DNA from: Desertimonas flava
Lineage (GTDB): Bacteria; Actinomycetota; Acidimicrobiia; Acidimicrobiales; Ilumatobacteraceae
Length of the DNA stretch: 52,565 nt
Assembly (NCBI RefSeq): GCF_003426815.1
Contig: NZ_QKYK01000038.1
Span: forward strand, 1 to 52,565
Direction: 5' to 3'
Position numbers and translations under genes: made by a program. Numbering within the stretch: the stretch's first letter is position 1; every line of letters begins with the position of its first letter. Below the pieces are notes generated by a model. The model ran no database searches. It was not told the DNA's origin and worked only from the letters and a program-made list of their open reading frames with translations. This document shows, one piece after another, positions 25,718-35,033 of the stretch.

Positions 25718-25867
25718 TTAGTGACGCCCTGTGCTGGTCATGGCGCAGGTCCGCAGCTGCGCCTCGCGAACGAGAGTGGTGTCGGCTGCCGGACCCGCTG
25801 TCGCCGCCCTGTCGACCGCACCCAGCGTGCGGCGGGGCAGACGGCAGTCATGTCGTTCTGCAACCAT
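25718..25867 (-). CDS. 49-residue leaderless ORF abutting sepX (candidate leader peptide)
   Basis: ATG at 25867 lies exactly 7 nt after a -10 TAGAAT. The frame runs 49 residues with six arginines in the first 20 and two cysteines, and its TAA is immediately followed by the ATG of sepX. This geometry suggests translation of the small ORF from a leaderless mRNA and coupled reading of sepX, which has no good ribosome site of its own. I recognise no family. It fills most of the 248-bp moaC-sepX gap. Confidence 0.5.
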   Translation of the reverse strand: MVAERHDCRLPRRTLGAVDRAATAGPAADTTLVREAQLRTCAMTSTGRH

Positions 25868-25874
25868 CGTTACG

Positions 25875-25904
25875 ATTCTACGACGTTTCGACATGGAGAG
25901 GCAA
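25875..25904 (-). promoter_or_regulatory. Promoter for the small ORF and sepX
   Basis: Reading the minus strand, -35 TTGCCT (25904-25899), an 18-nt spacer, and -10 TAGAAT (25880-25875). Transcription would start at or next to the ATG at 25867. This gives sepX a promoter independent of the upstream moaA-moaC genes. Confidence 0.65.
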
Positions 25905-25965
25905 CAATCGCGGAGGTTGCCCCTGGTCAGCGCCGTCGCAGCCCGACTTGCATTCATTCCGCCGC

Positions 25966-26505
25966 TCACTCTGCGGAATCCCTGCCGAGCACCGCGTCGA
26001 TCTCGTCGAGGGAGTCGTCGGGGGCGCCGCCGGCCCGCCGGTAGACGCCCGACCGACCGCCCGTCTTCTCCCACAACGTCAGCTCGCCGATCACCATGGA
26101 GCGGTCGGCCGATTTGCACATGTCGTAGATGGTGAGCGCCGCAGTGGCGCACGCGTGCAGCGCCTCCATCTCGACGCCGGTGCGGTCGACCGTGTCGACG
26201 TTGGTCTCGACGGCGACGAAGTCGTCGCCGATCTCGAAGTTCACCGACACCGACCCGACGAGCAGCGGGTGACAGAGCGGGATCATGTCGGCGGTGCGCT
26301 TGGCGGCCTGGATGCCGGCGACCCTGGCGACTGCGAGCACGTCGCCTTTCTTCACCTCGCGGTTGGCGATCGCCGCCGTGGTCTCCGGCGTCATGAAGAC
26401 CTTGCATCGGGCGACCGCCCGCCGGTGCGTCGGCTCCTTCGGCGTGACGTCCACCATTCGCGCGCGGCCGAGGGGGTCGAGGTGCGTGAAGGAGAGGTCG
26501 CTCAT
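25966..26505 (-). CDS. moaC: Cyclic pyranopterin monophosphate synthase
   Basis: Second enzyme of molybdopterin synthesis, converting the MoaA product into cPMP. 179 residues. Diagnostic blocks are KKGDVLAVARVAGIQAAKRT, DMIPLCHPL, and MEALHACATAALTIYDMCKS with the catalytic lysine region KSADRSMVIGEL. ATG at 26505 gives the standard MoaC N-terminus (LSFTHLDPLGRARMVDV). It lies 47 nt after the moaA stop, same strand, so they are cotranscribed. moaB, moaD and moaE are not in the window. Confidence 0.96.
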   Translation of the reverse strand: MSDLSFTHLDPLGRARMVDVTPKEPTHRRAVARCKVFMTPETTAAIANREVKKGDVLAVARVAGIQAAKRTADMIPLCHPLLVGSVSVNFEIGDDFVAVETNVDTVDRTGVEMEALHACATAALTIYDMCKSADRSMVIGELTLWEKTGGRSGVYRRAGGAPDDSLDEIDAVLGRDSAE

Positions 26506-26552
26506 CGCCACCAGTCTCTCAGACCCGGACCCTCGAGCCGGGGAACGGTCGG

Positions 26553-27551
<999 letters not shown>

Positions 27552-27561
27552 CCCCTGGAGA

Positions 27562-28782
27562 CTACCTATCCAGGAGGAGCACGGCGATCTCGCCGCCGGC
27601 GGGCACGCTGTCGCCGTCGGAGAGGACGGCGATGCCGTTGGCCAGCGCCGTCGCGGCCAGCTGGTGGCTGCCCTGGGCCGACACCGGGACGACGTGGAAC
27701 CGGCCGTCGTCGGCCCACTCGCCGATGACCCGGACGAGGTGGGTCTTGCCGTCGGGGCGCCGGCTCAGCTCGGCATCGCACACCGCCACGACGCTCGGGC
27801 GGGCGAGGCGGCGATGGCCCATCATCCGGCGCAGCGCCGGGCGGGCGAACATCTCGAAGCTGACGAGGGAGCTGACGGGATTGCCGGGAAGCCCGAACAC
27901 CGGCGTGCCGTCGAGCAGGCCGAACGCGAACGGCTTGGCCGGCTTGATCGCCACCTGCATCCAGGTCATCTCGGCGATCCGGCCGAGCACGGCCTTGACG
28001 ACGTCGTAGTCCCCCATGCTCACGCCGCCGCTGGTGACGATGGCGTCGTGACCGGCCGCCGCCTCGCAGAGCACGGCCTCCAGACGGGCCTCGTCGTCGG
28101 GCACGACACCGTAGGAGGTGACCTGGCACCTGGCCGCCTGCAGCATCGGCACCAGCATCGTGAGGTTGCTCTCGCGGATCTGACCGGGGGCCAGCGGTGA
28201 CCCGTCGGTGACGAGCTCGTCGCCCGTCGACAGGACCGCGACCCTGGCCGCGGGGTAGGCCTCGACGCGCCGCGCGTTCACGCTGGCCAGCACACCGAGC
28301 ACGGCGGGGGTGACGACGGTGCCGACGTGGAACAGGACGGTGCCGGCCGCCACGTCGCTCGCCGCCGACCGCACGCCGGACCCGGCCTGGACGCTCGCTG
28401 ACAACTTCACCCGCGCACCGCCGTCGACGCGCTCTGAGTCCTCCACCATCACCACCGCGTCGGCACCGGGAGGGATCGGGGCGCCCGTCATGATCCGGAT
28501 CGCCGAACCGGCCGTGAGCGGTTCGTCCGGCGGCGCCTGCCCCGCAGCCACCTCGCCGGCGACGGCGAGCTCGACGGCGGCGCCGGGACCGGCGCCGGCC
28601 GTGTCGCCGGCCACCACGGCGTAGCCGTCGACGGCGCTGTTGGCGAACGGCGGGACGTCCTCGGCGGCCACCACGTCGGCGGCCAGCACGAGTCCGCACG
28701 CGTCGTCGAGACCGACCGTCACCGGCGCTGCGGGCGGGCAGGATTCGAGCACGACACGCTGCGCCTCGGCCAGATCGATCAT
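27562..28782 (-). CDS. moeA: Molybdopterin molybdotransferase / gephyrin-like protein
   Basis: A 406-residue MoeA-family protein, which inserts molybdate into adenylylated molybdopterin. Motifs: PPFANSAVDGYAV (domain I), RIMTGAPIPPGADAVVMVED, LSTGDELV, TSGGVSMGDYD, and KPFAFGLLDGTPVFGLPGNP. In corynebacteria a paralogue of this family (Glp) acts in cell division with the GlpR/SepX membrane protein; this gene sits in that cluster and also beside moaA and moaC, so it may serve either role or both. ATG 28782 is preceded 7 nt upstream by TACAGT (28795-28790): probable leaderless start. Confidence 0.93.
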   Translation of the reverse strand: MIDLAEAQRVVLESCPPAAPVTVGLDDACGLVLAADVVAAEDVPPFANSAVDGYAVVAGDTAGAGPGAAVELAVAGEVAAGQAPPDEPLTAGSAIRIMTGAPIPPGADAVVMVEDSERVDGGARVKLSASVQAGSGVRSAASDVAAGTVLFHVGTVVTPAVLGVLASVNARRVEAYPAARVAVLSTGDELVTDGSPLAPGQIRESNLTMLVPMLQAARCQVTSYGVVPDDEARLEAVLCEAAAGHDAIVTSGGVSMGDYDVVKAVLGRIAEMTWMQVAIKPAKPFAFGLLDGTPVFGLPGNPVSSLVSFEMFARPALRRMMGHRRLARPSVVAVCDAELSRRPDGKTHLVRVIGEWADDGRFHVVPVSAQGSHQLAATALANGIAVLSDGDSVPAGGEIAVLLLDR

Positions 28783-28823
28783 CTGTCCGACTGTACCGAG
28801 CGATGCCGGGGCAGACTGACCCG

Positions 28824-29408
28824 ATGTCGTTCACCGCGTTCTCCGCCGACGGCCACGCTGTCGAGTGGGCGACGTGGGACGACGCCCACCGGGAGACGTT
28901 CACGCTCACCTGGGAGAACGAGGCGTGGACGGCCACCGGACACGTGGGCCGGGAGGACGTCCAGTACGTCATGCGCCTGTCCGCCACGTGGCACGTCCGC
29001 CAGTTCCTGTTGTTCCGCGACCTCGAGGAGCCCGATCTGTGGCTGGCCCTCGACACCAGGCACCACTGGGGCGAGATGAACGGCGCCTACCGCCCCGACC
29101 TCCACGGGTGCGTCGACATCGAGCTCGACTGCACACCGTTCACCCCGGCGATCCCGATCCGCCGGCTCGGCCTCGACCGGCTCGGCGTCGGCGAGGCCGC
29201 CGAGCTGCCGATCATCGAGGTGAACGTGGAGACGCTGTCGGCGGTCCCGGTGCTCGTGCGCTACGAACGCGTCGGCGAGTCGTCGTGGAGGCGGGTGACG
29301 GCGGGTGACGGCCGCGTCCGCGAGTTCGAACTGGACGACCACGGGCTGGTGGCCGTCGAACCGGGGCGGTTCAGGCGTCGGCGACCCGCACCGGGAGCGA
29401 CGCGATGA
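28824..29408 (+). CDS. Putative glycolipid-binding family protein
   Basis: About 194 residues resembling the putative glycolipid-binding family (PF06475 as I recall it). Evidence is the central LHGCVDIELDCTPFTPAIPIRRLGL block, the ENEAWTATG strand, and the closing ELDDHGLVAVEPGRFRR segment. It lacks a signal peptide and membrane segment, so it is cytosolic. ATG 28803 adds seven residues and is an alternative start. It diverges from moeA and its 3' end overlaps galU on the other strand by 38 bp. Function within the galU-moeA cluster is unknown. Confidence 0.72.
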   Translation: MSFTAFSADGHAVEWATWDDAHRETFTLTWENEAWTATGHVGREDVQYVMRLSATWHVRQFLLFRDLEEPDLWLALDTRHHWGEMNGAYRPDLHGCVDIELDCTPFTPAIPIRRLGLDRLGVGEAAELPIIEVNVETLSAVPVLVRYERVGESSWRRVTAGDGRVREFELDDHGLVAVEPGRFRRRRPAPGATR

Positions 29409-30252
29409 AGTCGGCGAGCTCGTCGCCGAAGTCGGAACGGCGCAGGCACAGCGCGATCGCCGCCTCCAGGTAGCCGAGCGGGTTGCCGGTGTCGAAGCGG
29501 TCGATGTCGCTGAGCACACCGTGGAAGGGCGACCGGGCGGCCTGCGCCCGCAGCGCGTCGGTGAGCTGGATCTCGCCACCACGCCCGGGCTGAAGCCCGG
29601 CGATCTCGTCGAAGACGTCGGGCGTGAGCACGTAACGCCCGATGATGATGAGGTCACTCGGGGCGGCCGCCGAATCGGGCTTCTCGACCATGCCTCCGAT
29701 GGCGACCACGCCGTCGGCATCGACCGGCGCCAGCGGCTCGATCACGCCGTAGGCGCCCACGTCCTCCCGGGGCACGCGCTTCAGGCCCACCACGCTGCCG
29801 CCCGAACTAACGCAGATGCCGTTCATGTGGGCGAGCAGCGACGAGTCGCCCATCAGCTCGTCGGGCAGCATCACGGCGAAGGGCTGGTCGCCCACCGCCT
29901 CGCGGGCGCAGCCCACGGCATGGCCGAGGCCCCGCGGTTGATCCTGGTAGACCACCGTCGCCTTCCAGTCGGACCCGATGCTGCGGATGCGGTCGGCGAG
30001 CTCGACGCGGCCCTGGGCCTCGAGCGCCGACAGCACCTCGGGGCTGGGTTCGAAGTATGCCTCGATCCCCGGTTTGGAGCGGCTGGACACCACGACGACG
30101 TGATCGACGCCGGCCCCGAGGGCCTCGTCGATCACCAGCTGCAGCAGAGGGGTGTCACCGATCGGTAGCAACTCCTTGGGCACCGCTTTGGTTGCCGGGA
30201 GAAACCGTGTGCCCATCCCCGCTGCGGGAATGACCGCGCAACGAACACTCAC
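29371..30252 (-). CDS. galU: UTP-glucose-1-phosphate uridylyltransferase
   Basis: Makes UDP-glucose for cell-envelope and storage glycans. 293 residues with the nucleotide-binding start IPAAGMGTRFLPATKAVPKE, then QPRGLGHAVGCA, FAVMLPDEL, and IGRYVLTPDVFD. All are standard for prokaryotic GalU. I prefer GTG 30252 because TAAGGT (30265-30260) lies 7 nt before it; GTG 30261 would start next to the -10. It is divergent from the FmdB-like gene and upstream of moeA, the arrangement known from mycobacteria. Confidence 0.95.
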   Translation of the reverse strand: MSVRCAVIPAAGMGTRFLPATKAVPKELLPIGDTPLLQLVIDEALGAGVDHVVVVSSRSKPGIEAYFEPSPEVLSALEAQGRVELADRIRSIGSDWKATVVYQDQPRGLGHAVGCAREAVGDQPFAVMLPDELMGDSSLLAHMNGICVSSGGSVVGLKRVPREDVGAYGVIEPLAPVDADGVVAIGGMVEKPDSAAAPSDLIIIGRYVLTPDVFDEIAGLQPGRGGEIQLTDALRAQAARSPFHGVLSDIDRFDTGNPLGYLEAAIALCLRRSDFGDELADFIASLPVRVADA

Positions 30253-30329
30253 GATCCGCACCTTATCGAGGCGGGATGGCGCGTGTGGCCGCCGGGATTC
30301 CGGATGACACCGATAGCTTTCAGACGCTG

Positions 30330-30671
30330 ATGCCTACGTACGTCTACAAGTTCGTCAAGACCGGTGAGACCATCGAGGTGCAGCAGTCGTTCACCGACGA
30401 GCCGCTCACGCAGGCCCGCAACCCGCGGACCGGCCGCACGATGGCCGTGAAGAAGGTGTTCACCCCCGTCGGCGTGACGTTCCGCGGCGACGGCTTCTAC
30501 AAGACCGACAGCCGGTCGTCGTCGAAGAAGTCGTCGTCGAGCAGCGACACGACGTCATCGTCGTCGGAATCGAGCACGAGCGACTCGGGCTCGTCCAAGT
30601 CCGACACCCCGTCCAAGGCGTCCAAGTCCGACACCTCGTCGAAGGCGTCGACGCCCGCCGCCACCGACTGA
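30330..30671 (+). CDS. FmdB-like small protein without zinc-ribbon cysteines
   Basis: 113 residues. MPTYVYKF at the start, QQSFTDEPLT, and KKVFTPVGVTFRGDGFYKTD are the FmdB/CxxC zinc-ribbon frame, but the four cysteines that normally bind zinc are all absent; the whole protein has no cysteine. The C-terminal half is a Ser/Lys/Thr low-complexity tail. In mycobacteria the homologue beside galU (Rv0991c, from memory) is a redox-controlled chaperone that depends on those cysteines. TAGCTT (30314-30319) is 10 nt before the ATG. The upstream GTG/ATG in the same frame adds non-conserved residues. Confidence 0.85.
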   Translation: MPTYVYKFVKTGETIEVQQSFTDEPLTQARNPRTGRTMAVKKVFTPVGVTFRGDGFYKTDSRSSSKKSSSSSDTTSSSSESSTSDSGSSKSDTPSKASKSDTSSKASTPAATD

Positions 30672-30681
30672 GCCCGTCGCA

Positions 30682-31260
30682 TCAGGGTTCGAGCAGCAGG
30701 CTGACGTCCCCTGTGGACGCGGCCTGACCGACCTGGGCCGCATCGTCCGCGGGCACGGCGACGAGCACGGCATCGGGCGACGCCGCCACCACCACGCCCT
30801 CGTCGGCGAGGACGATGCCGCCGCTGGCCACCCGGACCGCGTCTCCGGCCGAGACGCCGCTCGGCACCCGTTCGGCAACGGCCACGGCCAGCCAGTCGGC
30901 GGGGATCAGCGACCGGGGTGACCCGCTGGCGGCGACGTCGACCGAGACGAGCACCTCGCCGGCCGCCACGTGTTGCCGCGCGACCGCTCCGGACGAGACG
31001 TCGATGAGGGCATCGCCGGGGATGAGGGGCGCCGGGAGTTCGCGCCGGTCCACACGCCCGGCCAGCTGATCTCCAGGTGCGATGTCGGATGACGCGACGT
31101 ACACGGCGCGGACGTCGCCCCACGCGCGGCGGGCGGCGTCGACGCCAGACGTCGCCGAGGCGACGGCTACCCCGGCGACGACGGCCAGGACGGCGACGAC
31201 CGCCCAATAGATCCACGGCGAGCGCGCCAAGCGATGGCGCACGGTGGCGAGAACGGACAT
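30682..31260 (-). CDS. SAF-domain membrane protein
   Basis: 192 residues. One N-terminal membrane segment (about 16-37) leads to a SAF domain: VRAVYVASSDIAPGDQLAGRVDRRELP followed by VARQHVAAGEVLVSVDVA, the pattern seen in CpaB/FlgA-like and antifreeze-like domains. A second beta part follows (VSAGDAVRVASGGIVLADEGVVV). The ribosome site AGGAGGG is 4-5 nt before the ATG. Homologues often lie beside FmdB-type genes in actinobacteria. No pilus genes accompany it, so its role is open. It ends 10 bp from the convergent FmdB-like gene. Confidence 0.83.
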   Translation of the reverse strand: MSVLATVRHRLARSPWIYWAVVAVLAVVAGVAVASATSGVDAARRAWGDVRAVYVASSDIAPGDQLAGRVDRRELPAPLIPGDALIDVSSGAVARQHVAAGEVLVSVDVAASGSPRSLIPADWLAVAVAERVPSGVSAGDAVRVASGGIVLADEGVVVAASPDAVLVAVPADDAAQVGQAASTGDVSLLLEP

Positions 31261-31309
31261 GGGCCCTCCTGCGTCGACGGGACGTCAGGGGGATGTCGGT
31301 GCCGCCACG

Positions 31310-32143
31310 CTACCGCCAGCCGGCGGCGACGATGACGAGCACCACGATGCCCAACGCGACCCGGTACACGACGAACGGCGTGAACGTCCTCGTGCGCACG
31401 ATGCGCAGCAGCCCCCACACGGCGAACCAGCCCGACACCCCGCTGGTGAGGATGCCGACGAGCATCGGCACGCGCAGATCGGACGGGATGCCGTCGTCGG
31501 CGACCAGCCCGGCGAGCTTGAACACCACGGCGCCGGCGGTGACCGGGATCATCATCAAGAAGCTGAGCCGGGCCGCCGCGTCACGCGAGAACCCGACGCT
31601 GCGCGCCGCCGTCATCGTGATGCCCGACCGCGAGGTGCCCGGGTTGAGGGCCAGCGCCTGAGCCGCCCCCACGATGACCGCGTCGCGGGTCGAGAAGCCT
31701 TCGACCTCTCGGCGTCCGAGCGCGCGGTCGACGACTCCCAGGAGCAGACCGAACCCGATCAACGACACGGCGATGATGGTCGGTGTCCCGAGGTGCTCGT
31801 CGATCGTGTCCTCGAACAGCGCGCCGATGGCCGCCGCCGGGATCGTCGACAGGAGCAGCAGCCACGCGACGCGGCCGTCCACCGACGCCGGCGACTGGCG
31901 CTTCACCACGAGGCGCACGCCCGCGCCGATGTAGCGGGCGACGTCGGCGCGCAGGTACACGACCGCGGCGACGAGCGTGCCGAGGTGCAGGGCGACGTCG
32001 AACGCCTTCTGCGTGCCCTCGTCGTCGAAGTCGTGCCAGTCGAACAGCCAGGGCACCAGCTCGAGGTGCCCGCTCGACGAGATCGGGAGGAACTCCGACA
32101 GTCCCTGGACGAGGCCGAGGACGATCGCGTGAAAGATCGGCAT
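31310..32143 (-). CDS. uppP: Undecaprenyl-diphosphatase
   Basis: An integral membrane phosphatase (277 residues, about eight membrane segments) that regenerates undecaprenyl phosphate for peptidoglycan synthesis. Diagnostic motifs: GLVQGLSEFLPISSSGHLEL near the N-terminus (catalytic Glu and Ser-rich loop) and ALNPGTSRSGITMTAAR in the middle (catalytic Arg). It starts 28 nt after the tldE stop on the same strand. Confidence 0.96.
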   Translation of the reverse strand: MPIFHAIVLGLVQGLSEFLPISSSGHLELVPWLFDWHDFDDEGTQKAFDVALHLGTLVAAVVYLRADVARYIGAGVRLVVKRQSPASVDGRVAWLLLLSTIPAAAIGALFEDTIDEHLGTPTIIAVSLIGFGLLLGVVDRALGRREVEGFSTRDAVIVGAAQALALNPGTSRSGITMTAARSVGFSRDAAARLSFLMMIPVTAGAVVFKLAGLVADDGIPSDLRVPMLVGILTSGVSGWFAVWGLLRIVRTRTFTPFVVYRVALGIVVLVIVAAGWR

Positions 32144-32171
32144 GGGTGGTGGTGACCGTGGTGCCGGCGGC

Positions 32172-33512
32172 TCAGGAACCGGACAGCGTGACGTCGTGGA
32201 TCACGAGGCTCACGCCCGCGGCGCGCATCGGGAGCCAGTCGACGTCAGCGCCGACCTCGGCGACGTCGAGCAGCATCCGCTGCAGCGTCGACGCGATGGT
32301 GAACTCCCGGACCGGGGCCCCGAGGGCACCGTTGACGATGAGCATCCCCGACGCTCCGGTGGAGAAGTCGCCGCTCACGGGGTTGACGCCCGAGTGGAGA
32401 CCCTGCACGCTCTGCACCAGCAGACCGTCGTCGATGCCGGCGATGATCTCGGCCTGCGACCGCGATCCGGGCTCGAGCTGCAACGCCAGGCAGCCGGCAC
32501 CGGTGCCGCCCGAATAGCCGCCGCGCACGCCATTGCCGGTGGAGGACGTTCCCGCCCGGCGGGCCGAATAGCTGGAGTGCACGAACTGGCGCAGCACGCC
32601 GTTCTCGAGGAGCACGTTGCGGCGGGCCGCCAAGCCCTCGCCGTCGACGTCGGTGGCCGTGAAGGCGAGCGGATTCGTCGGATCGTCGACGAGTGTCACG
32701 ACCGGGTTGGCGACCGCCTCGCCGAGCCGGTCGCGGAACAGGCTGCGGCCCTTCACCACGGCCTCACCGTTCAGCGTCGAGCCGATGATGCCGAGAAACT
32801 GCGCGGTGACGTAGGGATCGAGCACGACCGTGAGCCGACGGCTCGACGGCTTCGTGGCCCCGAGCAGGCGGGTGGCCCGATCGGCGGCGTCCCGCGCCGC
32901 CACGTCGAGGTCGATGTCGCCGGGTCGGCGACCGACGCTGAAGCCGAAGCCGGTCTGGGTCTCGTCGTCTTCGGTGGCCAGCGTGGACACGGACACGTAG
33001 CAGCCGTTGCCCCGCCCGCTGCGACGGATGCCGGTGGTGGTGACGACGGCGTGCTCACTCCACGAATCCGCGTAGTTGGCGTCGTCGACGCGAAGGCGGG
33101 GGTCGGCGGCGAGCGCCAGCTTCTCCAGTTCGAGGGCAAGCTCGATCTTGCGGTCGGTGGCGAACGTGGCCAGTTCCTCGTTCCAGAGCTCCTGGTCGAC
33201 CACGGCGACGCCGTCGGGCTCGGCGAGCCCGGCCCACTCGTCGACCGTCCCGAACTCGACGTTGTCGCGCGCTTCGGCGATCACGTCGGCGACGGCGTCG
33301 GCGTCGAGGGTTCCCGCGTAGGCGAACCCGGTGCGGCCGTCGCGGATGATCCGCACGCCCACACCCTCGCTCTGCGCCGACACGAAGTGCTCGATGTCGC
33401 CCTCGTACACCCGGACCTCGGTCTCGCCCCCGCGGGCGACGTAGGCCTCGACCTGCTCCCCGGGGAGCGCCTGGTCGACGATCCGCGATCCGAGTGCTTC
33501 CAGGTCGATCAC
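32172..33512 (-). CDS. TldE/PmbA-like metalloprotease subunit
   Basis: 446 residues of the TldD/PmbA family. It lacks the HExxxH zinc motif that its neighbour carries, so it is the non-catalytic TldE (PmbA) partner. Family blocks: VGVRIIRDGRTGFAYAG, GRRPGDIDLDVAARDAADRA, the NVLLENGVLRQFVHSSYSARR segment, and GDFSTGASGMLIVNG. The heterodimer cleaves unfolded or modified peptides in the cytosol. It follows tldD after 88 bp, which contain one dispersed repeat of family A. Confidence 0.92.
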   Translation of the reverse strand: MIDLEALGSRIVDQALPGEQVEAYVARGGETEVRVYEGDIEHFVSAQSEGVGVRIIRDGRTGFAYAGTLDADAVADVIAEARDNVEFGTVDEWAGLAEPDGVAVVDQELWNEELATFATDRKIELALELEKLALAADPRLRVDDANYADSWSEHAVVTTTGIRRSGRGNGCYVSVSTLATEDDETQTGFGFSVGRRPGDIDLDVAARDAADRATRLLGATKPSSRRLTVVLDPYVTAQFLGIIGSTLNGEAVVKGRSLFRDRLGEAVANPVVTLVDDPTNPLAFTATDVDGEGLAARRNVLLENGVLRQFVHSSYSARRAGTSSTGNGVRGGYSGGTGAGCLALQLEPGSRSQAEIIAGIDDGLLVQSVQGLHSGVNPVSGDFSTGASGMLIVNGALGAPVREFTIASTLQRMLLDVAEVGADVDWLPMRAAGVSLVIHDVTLSGS

Positions 33513-33530
33513 GCCGCGGTTCCTCTCTGC

Positions 33531-33600
33531 TGCGTTCCCCGGCCACGCAGGCCGCGTGCCAGACCGCTCGGACCTCGCGACGCTCGCTGACGCTCGCTGA
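33531..33600 (-). repeat. Dispersed repeat, family A copy 2, inside the tldD-tldE operon
   Basis: On the minus strand the 70 bp begin right after the tldD stop with CAGCGAGCGTCAGCGAGCGTCG and end with the conserved CGGCCTGCGTGGCCGGGG block and GAACGCA. The two ends match the tandem array at 352-633; the central GCTAGC portion is missing. Orientation relative to the upstream gene is the same as in that array. Confidence 0.85.
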
Positions 33601-35016
33601 TCACGCTGCCGTTCCTCCCACCGTGAGAGCCTTGACGCGGAGCGTCGGCTGGCCGGTGCCGACGGGCACGCCCTGGCCGTCCTTGCCGCACGTGCCCGGG
33701 TTGCCCATGCCGAAGTCGTTGCCGAGCATGTCGATGTCGAGCAGCGTCTGCGGCCCGTTGCCGATGAGGTTGCCCTCGCGGATCGGCTCGGTGATCTCGC
33801 CGTTCTCGATGAGGTAGGCCTCGACCATGCCGAACACGTAGTCGCCGGTGGCGGTGTTCACCGACCCGCCGCCGAGCTGGGCGACGTACACGCCGTGATC
33901 GGTCGCCCGGATGATGTCGTCGGGGTCGTCGGCGCCGTCGAGCACGAACGTGTTGGTCATCCGCACCATCGGCAGGTGCACGTAGCTCTCGCGGCGCCCG
34001 TTGCCCCGGCCGCGACGGGCCTGGTCTCCGGACGGCACGGTGCCGTTGCGGCGGGTGCGCAGGTAGTCCCACATGTAGTCGGTGAGCACGCCGTTCTCGA
34101 TGAGCACGTTGCGTTGTGTGGCGTGGCCTTCGTCGTCGAAGGCCCGCGTCCCCCATTCACCATCCATCGTGCCGTCGTCGACGACCGTGACGAGCGGTGA
34201 GGCGACCAGCTCGCCGACCTTGCCGGCGTAGACGCTGGCGCTCTTGGAGACGAGGTCGGCCTCGAGGCCGTGACCGACGGCCTCGTGGAACAGGACGCCG
34301 CCGCTGCCCGCCTTGATGACCACGGGCATGCTGCCCGACGGAGCCGGACGGGCTCGGAGCTTGGTGATCGCCTGGCGGGCGGCGGTGGCCGCCAGCTCGT
34401 CGACGTCGATGCGGTCGAACAGCTCCCAGCCGATCGTGTGGCCGACGGACTGGTAGCCGGTCTGCATGCCGGTGTCGCCGTCGGCGACGACGTTGATGCG
34501 GGCCATCGTGCGCACGACCGAATCCTCGGCGAGCACGCCCTCGGTGTTGGCGACGAGCACGCTCTTGCGGCTGTCGGCGTAGCCGGCCGACACCTGGACG
34601 ACCGACGCGCCGGCGCTGCGGGCCGACTGGTCCATGCGGGTGAGCACGGCCACCTTGTCGGCCTTGGCGACCGTGTCGGGTTGCCGCTCGACCCGGCCGA
34701 CGTCCTGGCGCTGTCGCTGGCTGAGGGCGACGATCTTGGCCCCGCCCCCTCCGCCGCGGGCCGCCGATGCCGCGGCCTCGGCGGCCGCGGCCAGGCCGGC
34801 CTCGGAGAGGTCGGCGGTGTGGGCGAAACCGGTGGTGTCGCCGGCCACGACGCGGATGCCCGCCCCGCGGTCCCGGCCGCTGGTCACCTGTTCCACGCGC
34901 CCGTCGTCGAGCCCCGCCGACGTGGAGCGTTTGTCCTCGGCGTAGATCTCGGCGAAGTCGCCGCCAGACCGCATCGCCGTCGCCAGCACCCGTTCGAGAA
35001 CGTCGTGATCGATCAC
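33601..35016 (-). CDS. tldD: TldD-like zinc metalloprotease subunit
   Basis: 471 residues. The zinc motif is HEAVGH (244-249), followed by GLEADLVSKSASVYAGKVGE, the hallmark of catalytic TldD. RGNGRRESYVHLPMVRMTNT and a MVEAYLIENGEIT block complete the family pattern. With TldE it forms a heterodimeric protease. The GTG at 35016 lies 7 nt after TAGTCT (35029-35024), a probable leaderless start. The frame stays open upstream, but into an inverted-repeat element with no protein-like content. Confidence 0.94.
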   Translation of the reverse strand: MIDHDVLERVLATAMRSGGDFAEIYAEDKRSTSAGLDDGRVEQVTSGRDRGAGIRVVAGDTTGFAHTADLSEAGLAAAAEAAASAARGGGGGAKIVALSQRQRQDVGRVERQPDTVAKADKVAVLTRMDQSARSAGASVVQVSAGYADSRKSVLVANTEGVLAEDSVVRTMARINVVADGDTGMQTGYQSVGHTIGWELFDRIDVDELAATAARQAITKLRARPAPSGSMPVVIKAGSGGVLFHEAVGHGLEADLVSKSASVYAGKVGELVASPLVTVVDDGTMDGEWGTRAFDDEGHATQRNVLIENGVLTDYMWDYLRTRRNGTVPSGDQARRGRGNGRRESYVHLPMVRMTNTFVLDGADDPDDIIRATDHGVYVAQLGGGSVNTATGDYVFGMVEAYLIENGEITEPIREGNLIGNGPQTLLDIDMLGNDFGMGNPGTCGKDGQGVPVGTGQPTLRVKALTVGGTAA

Positions 35017-35033
35017 GCGGATCAGACTAGGGT

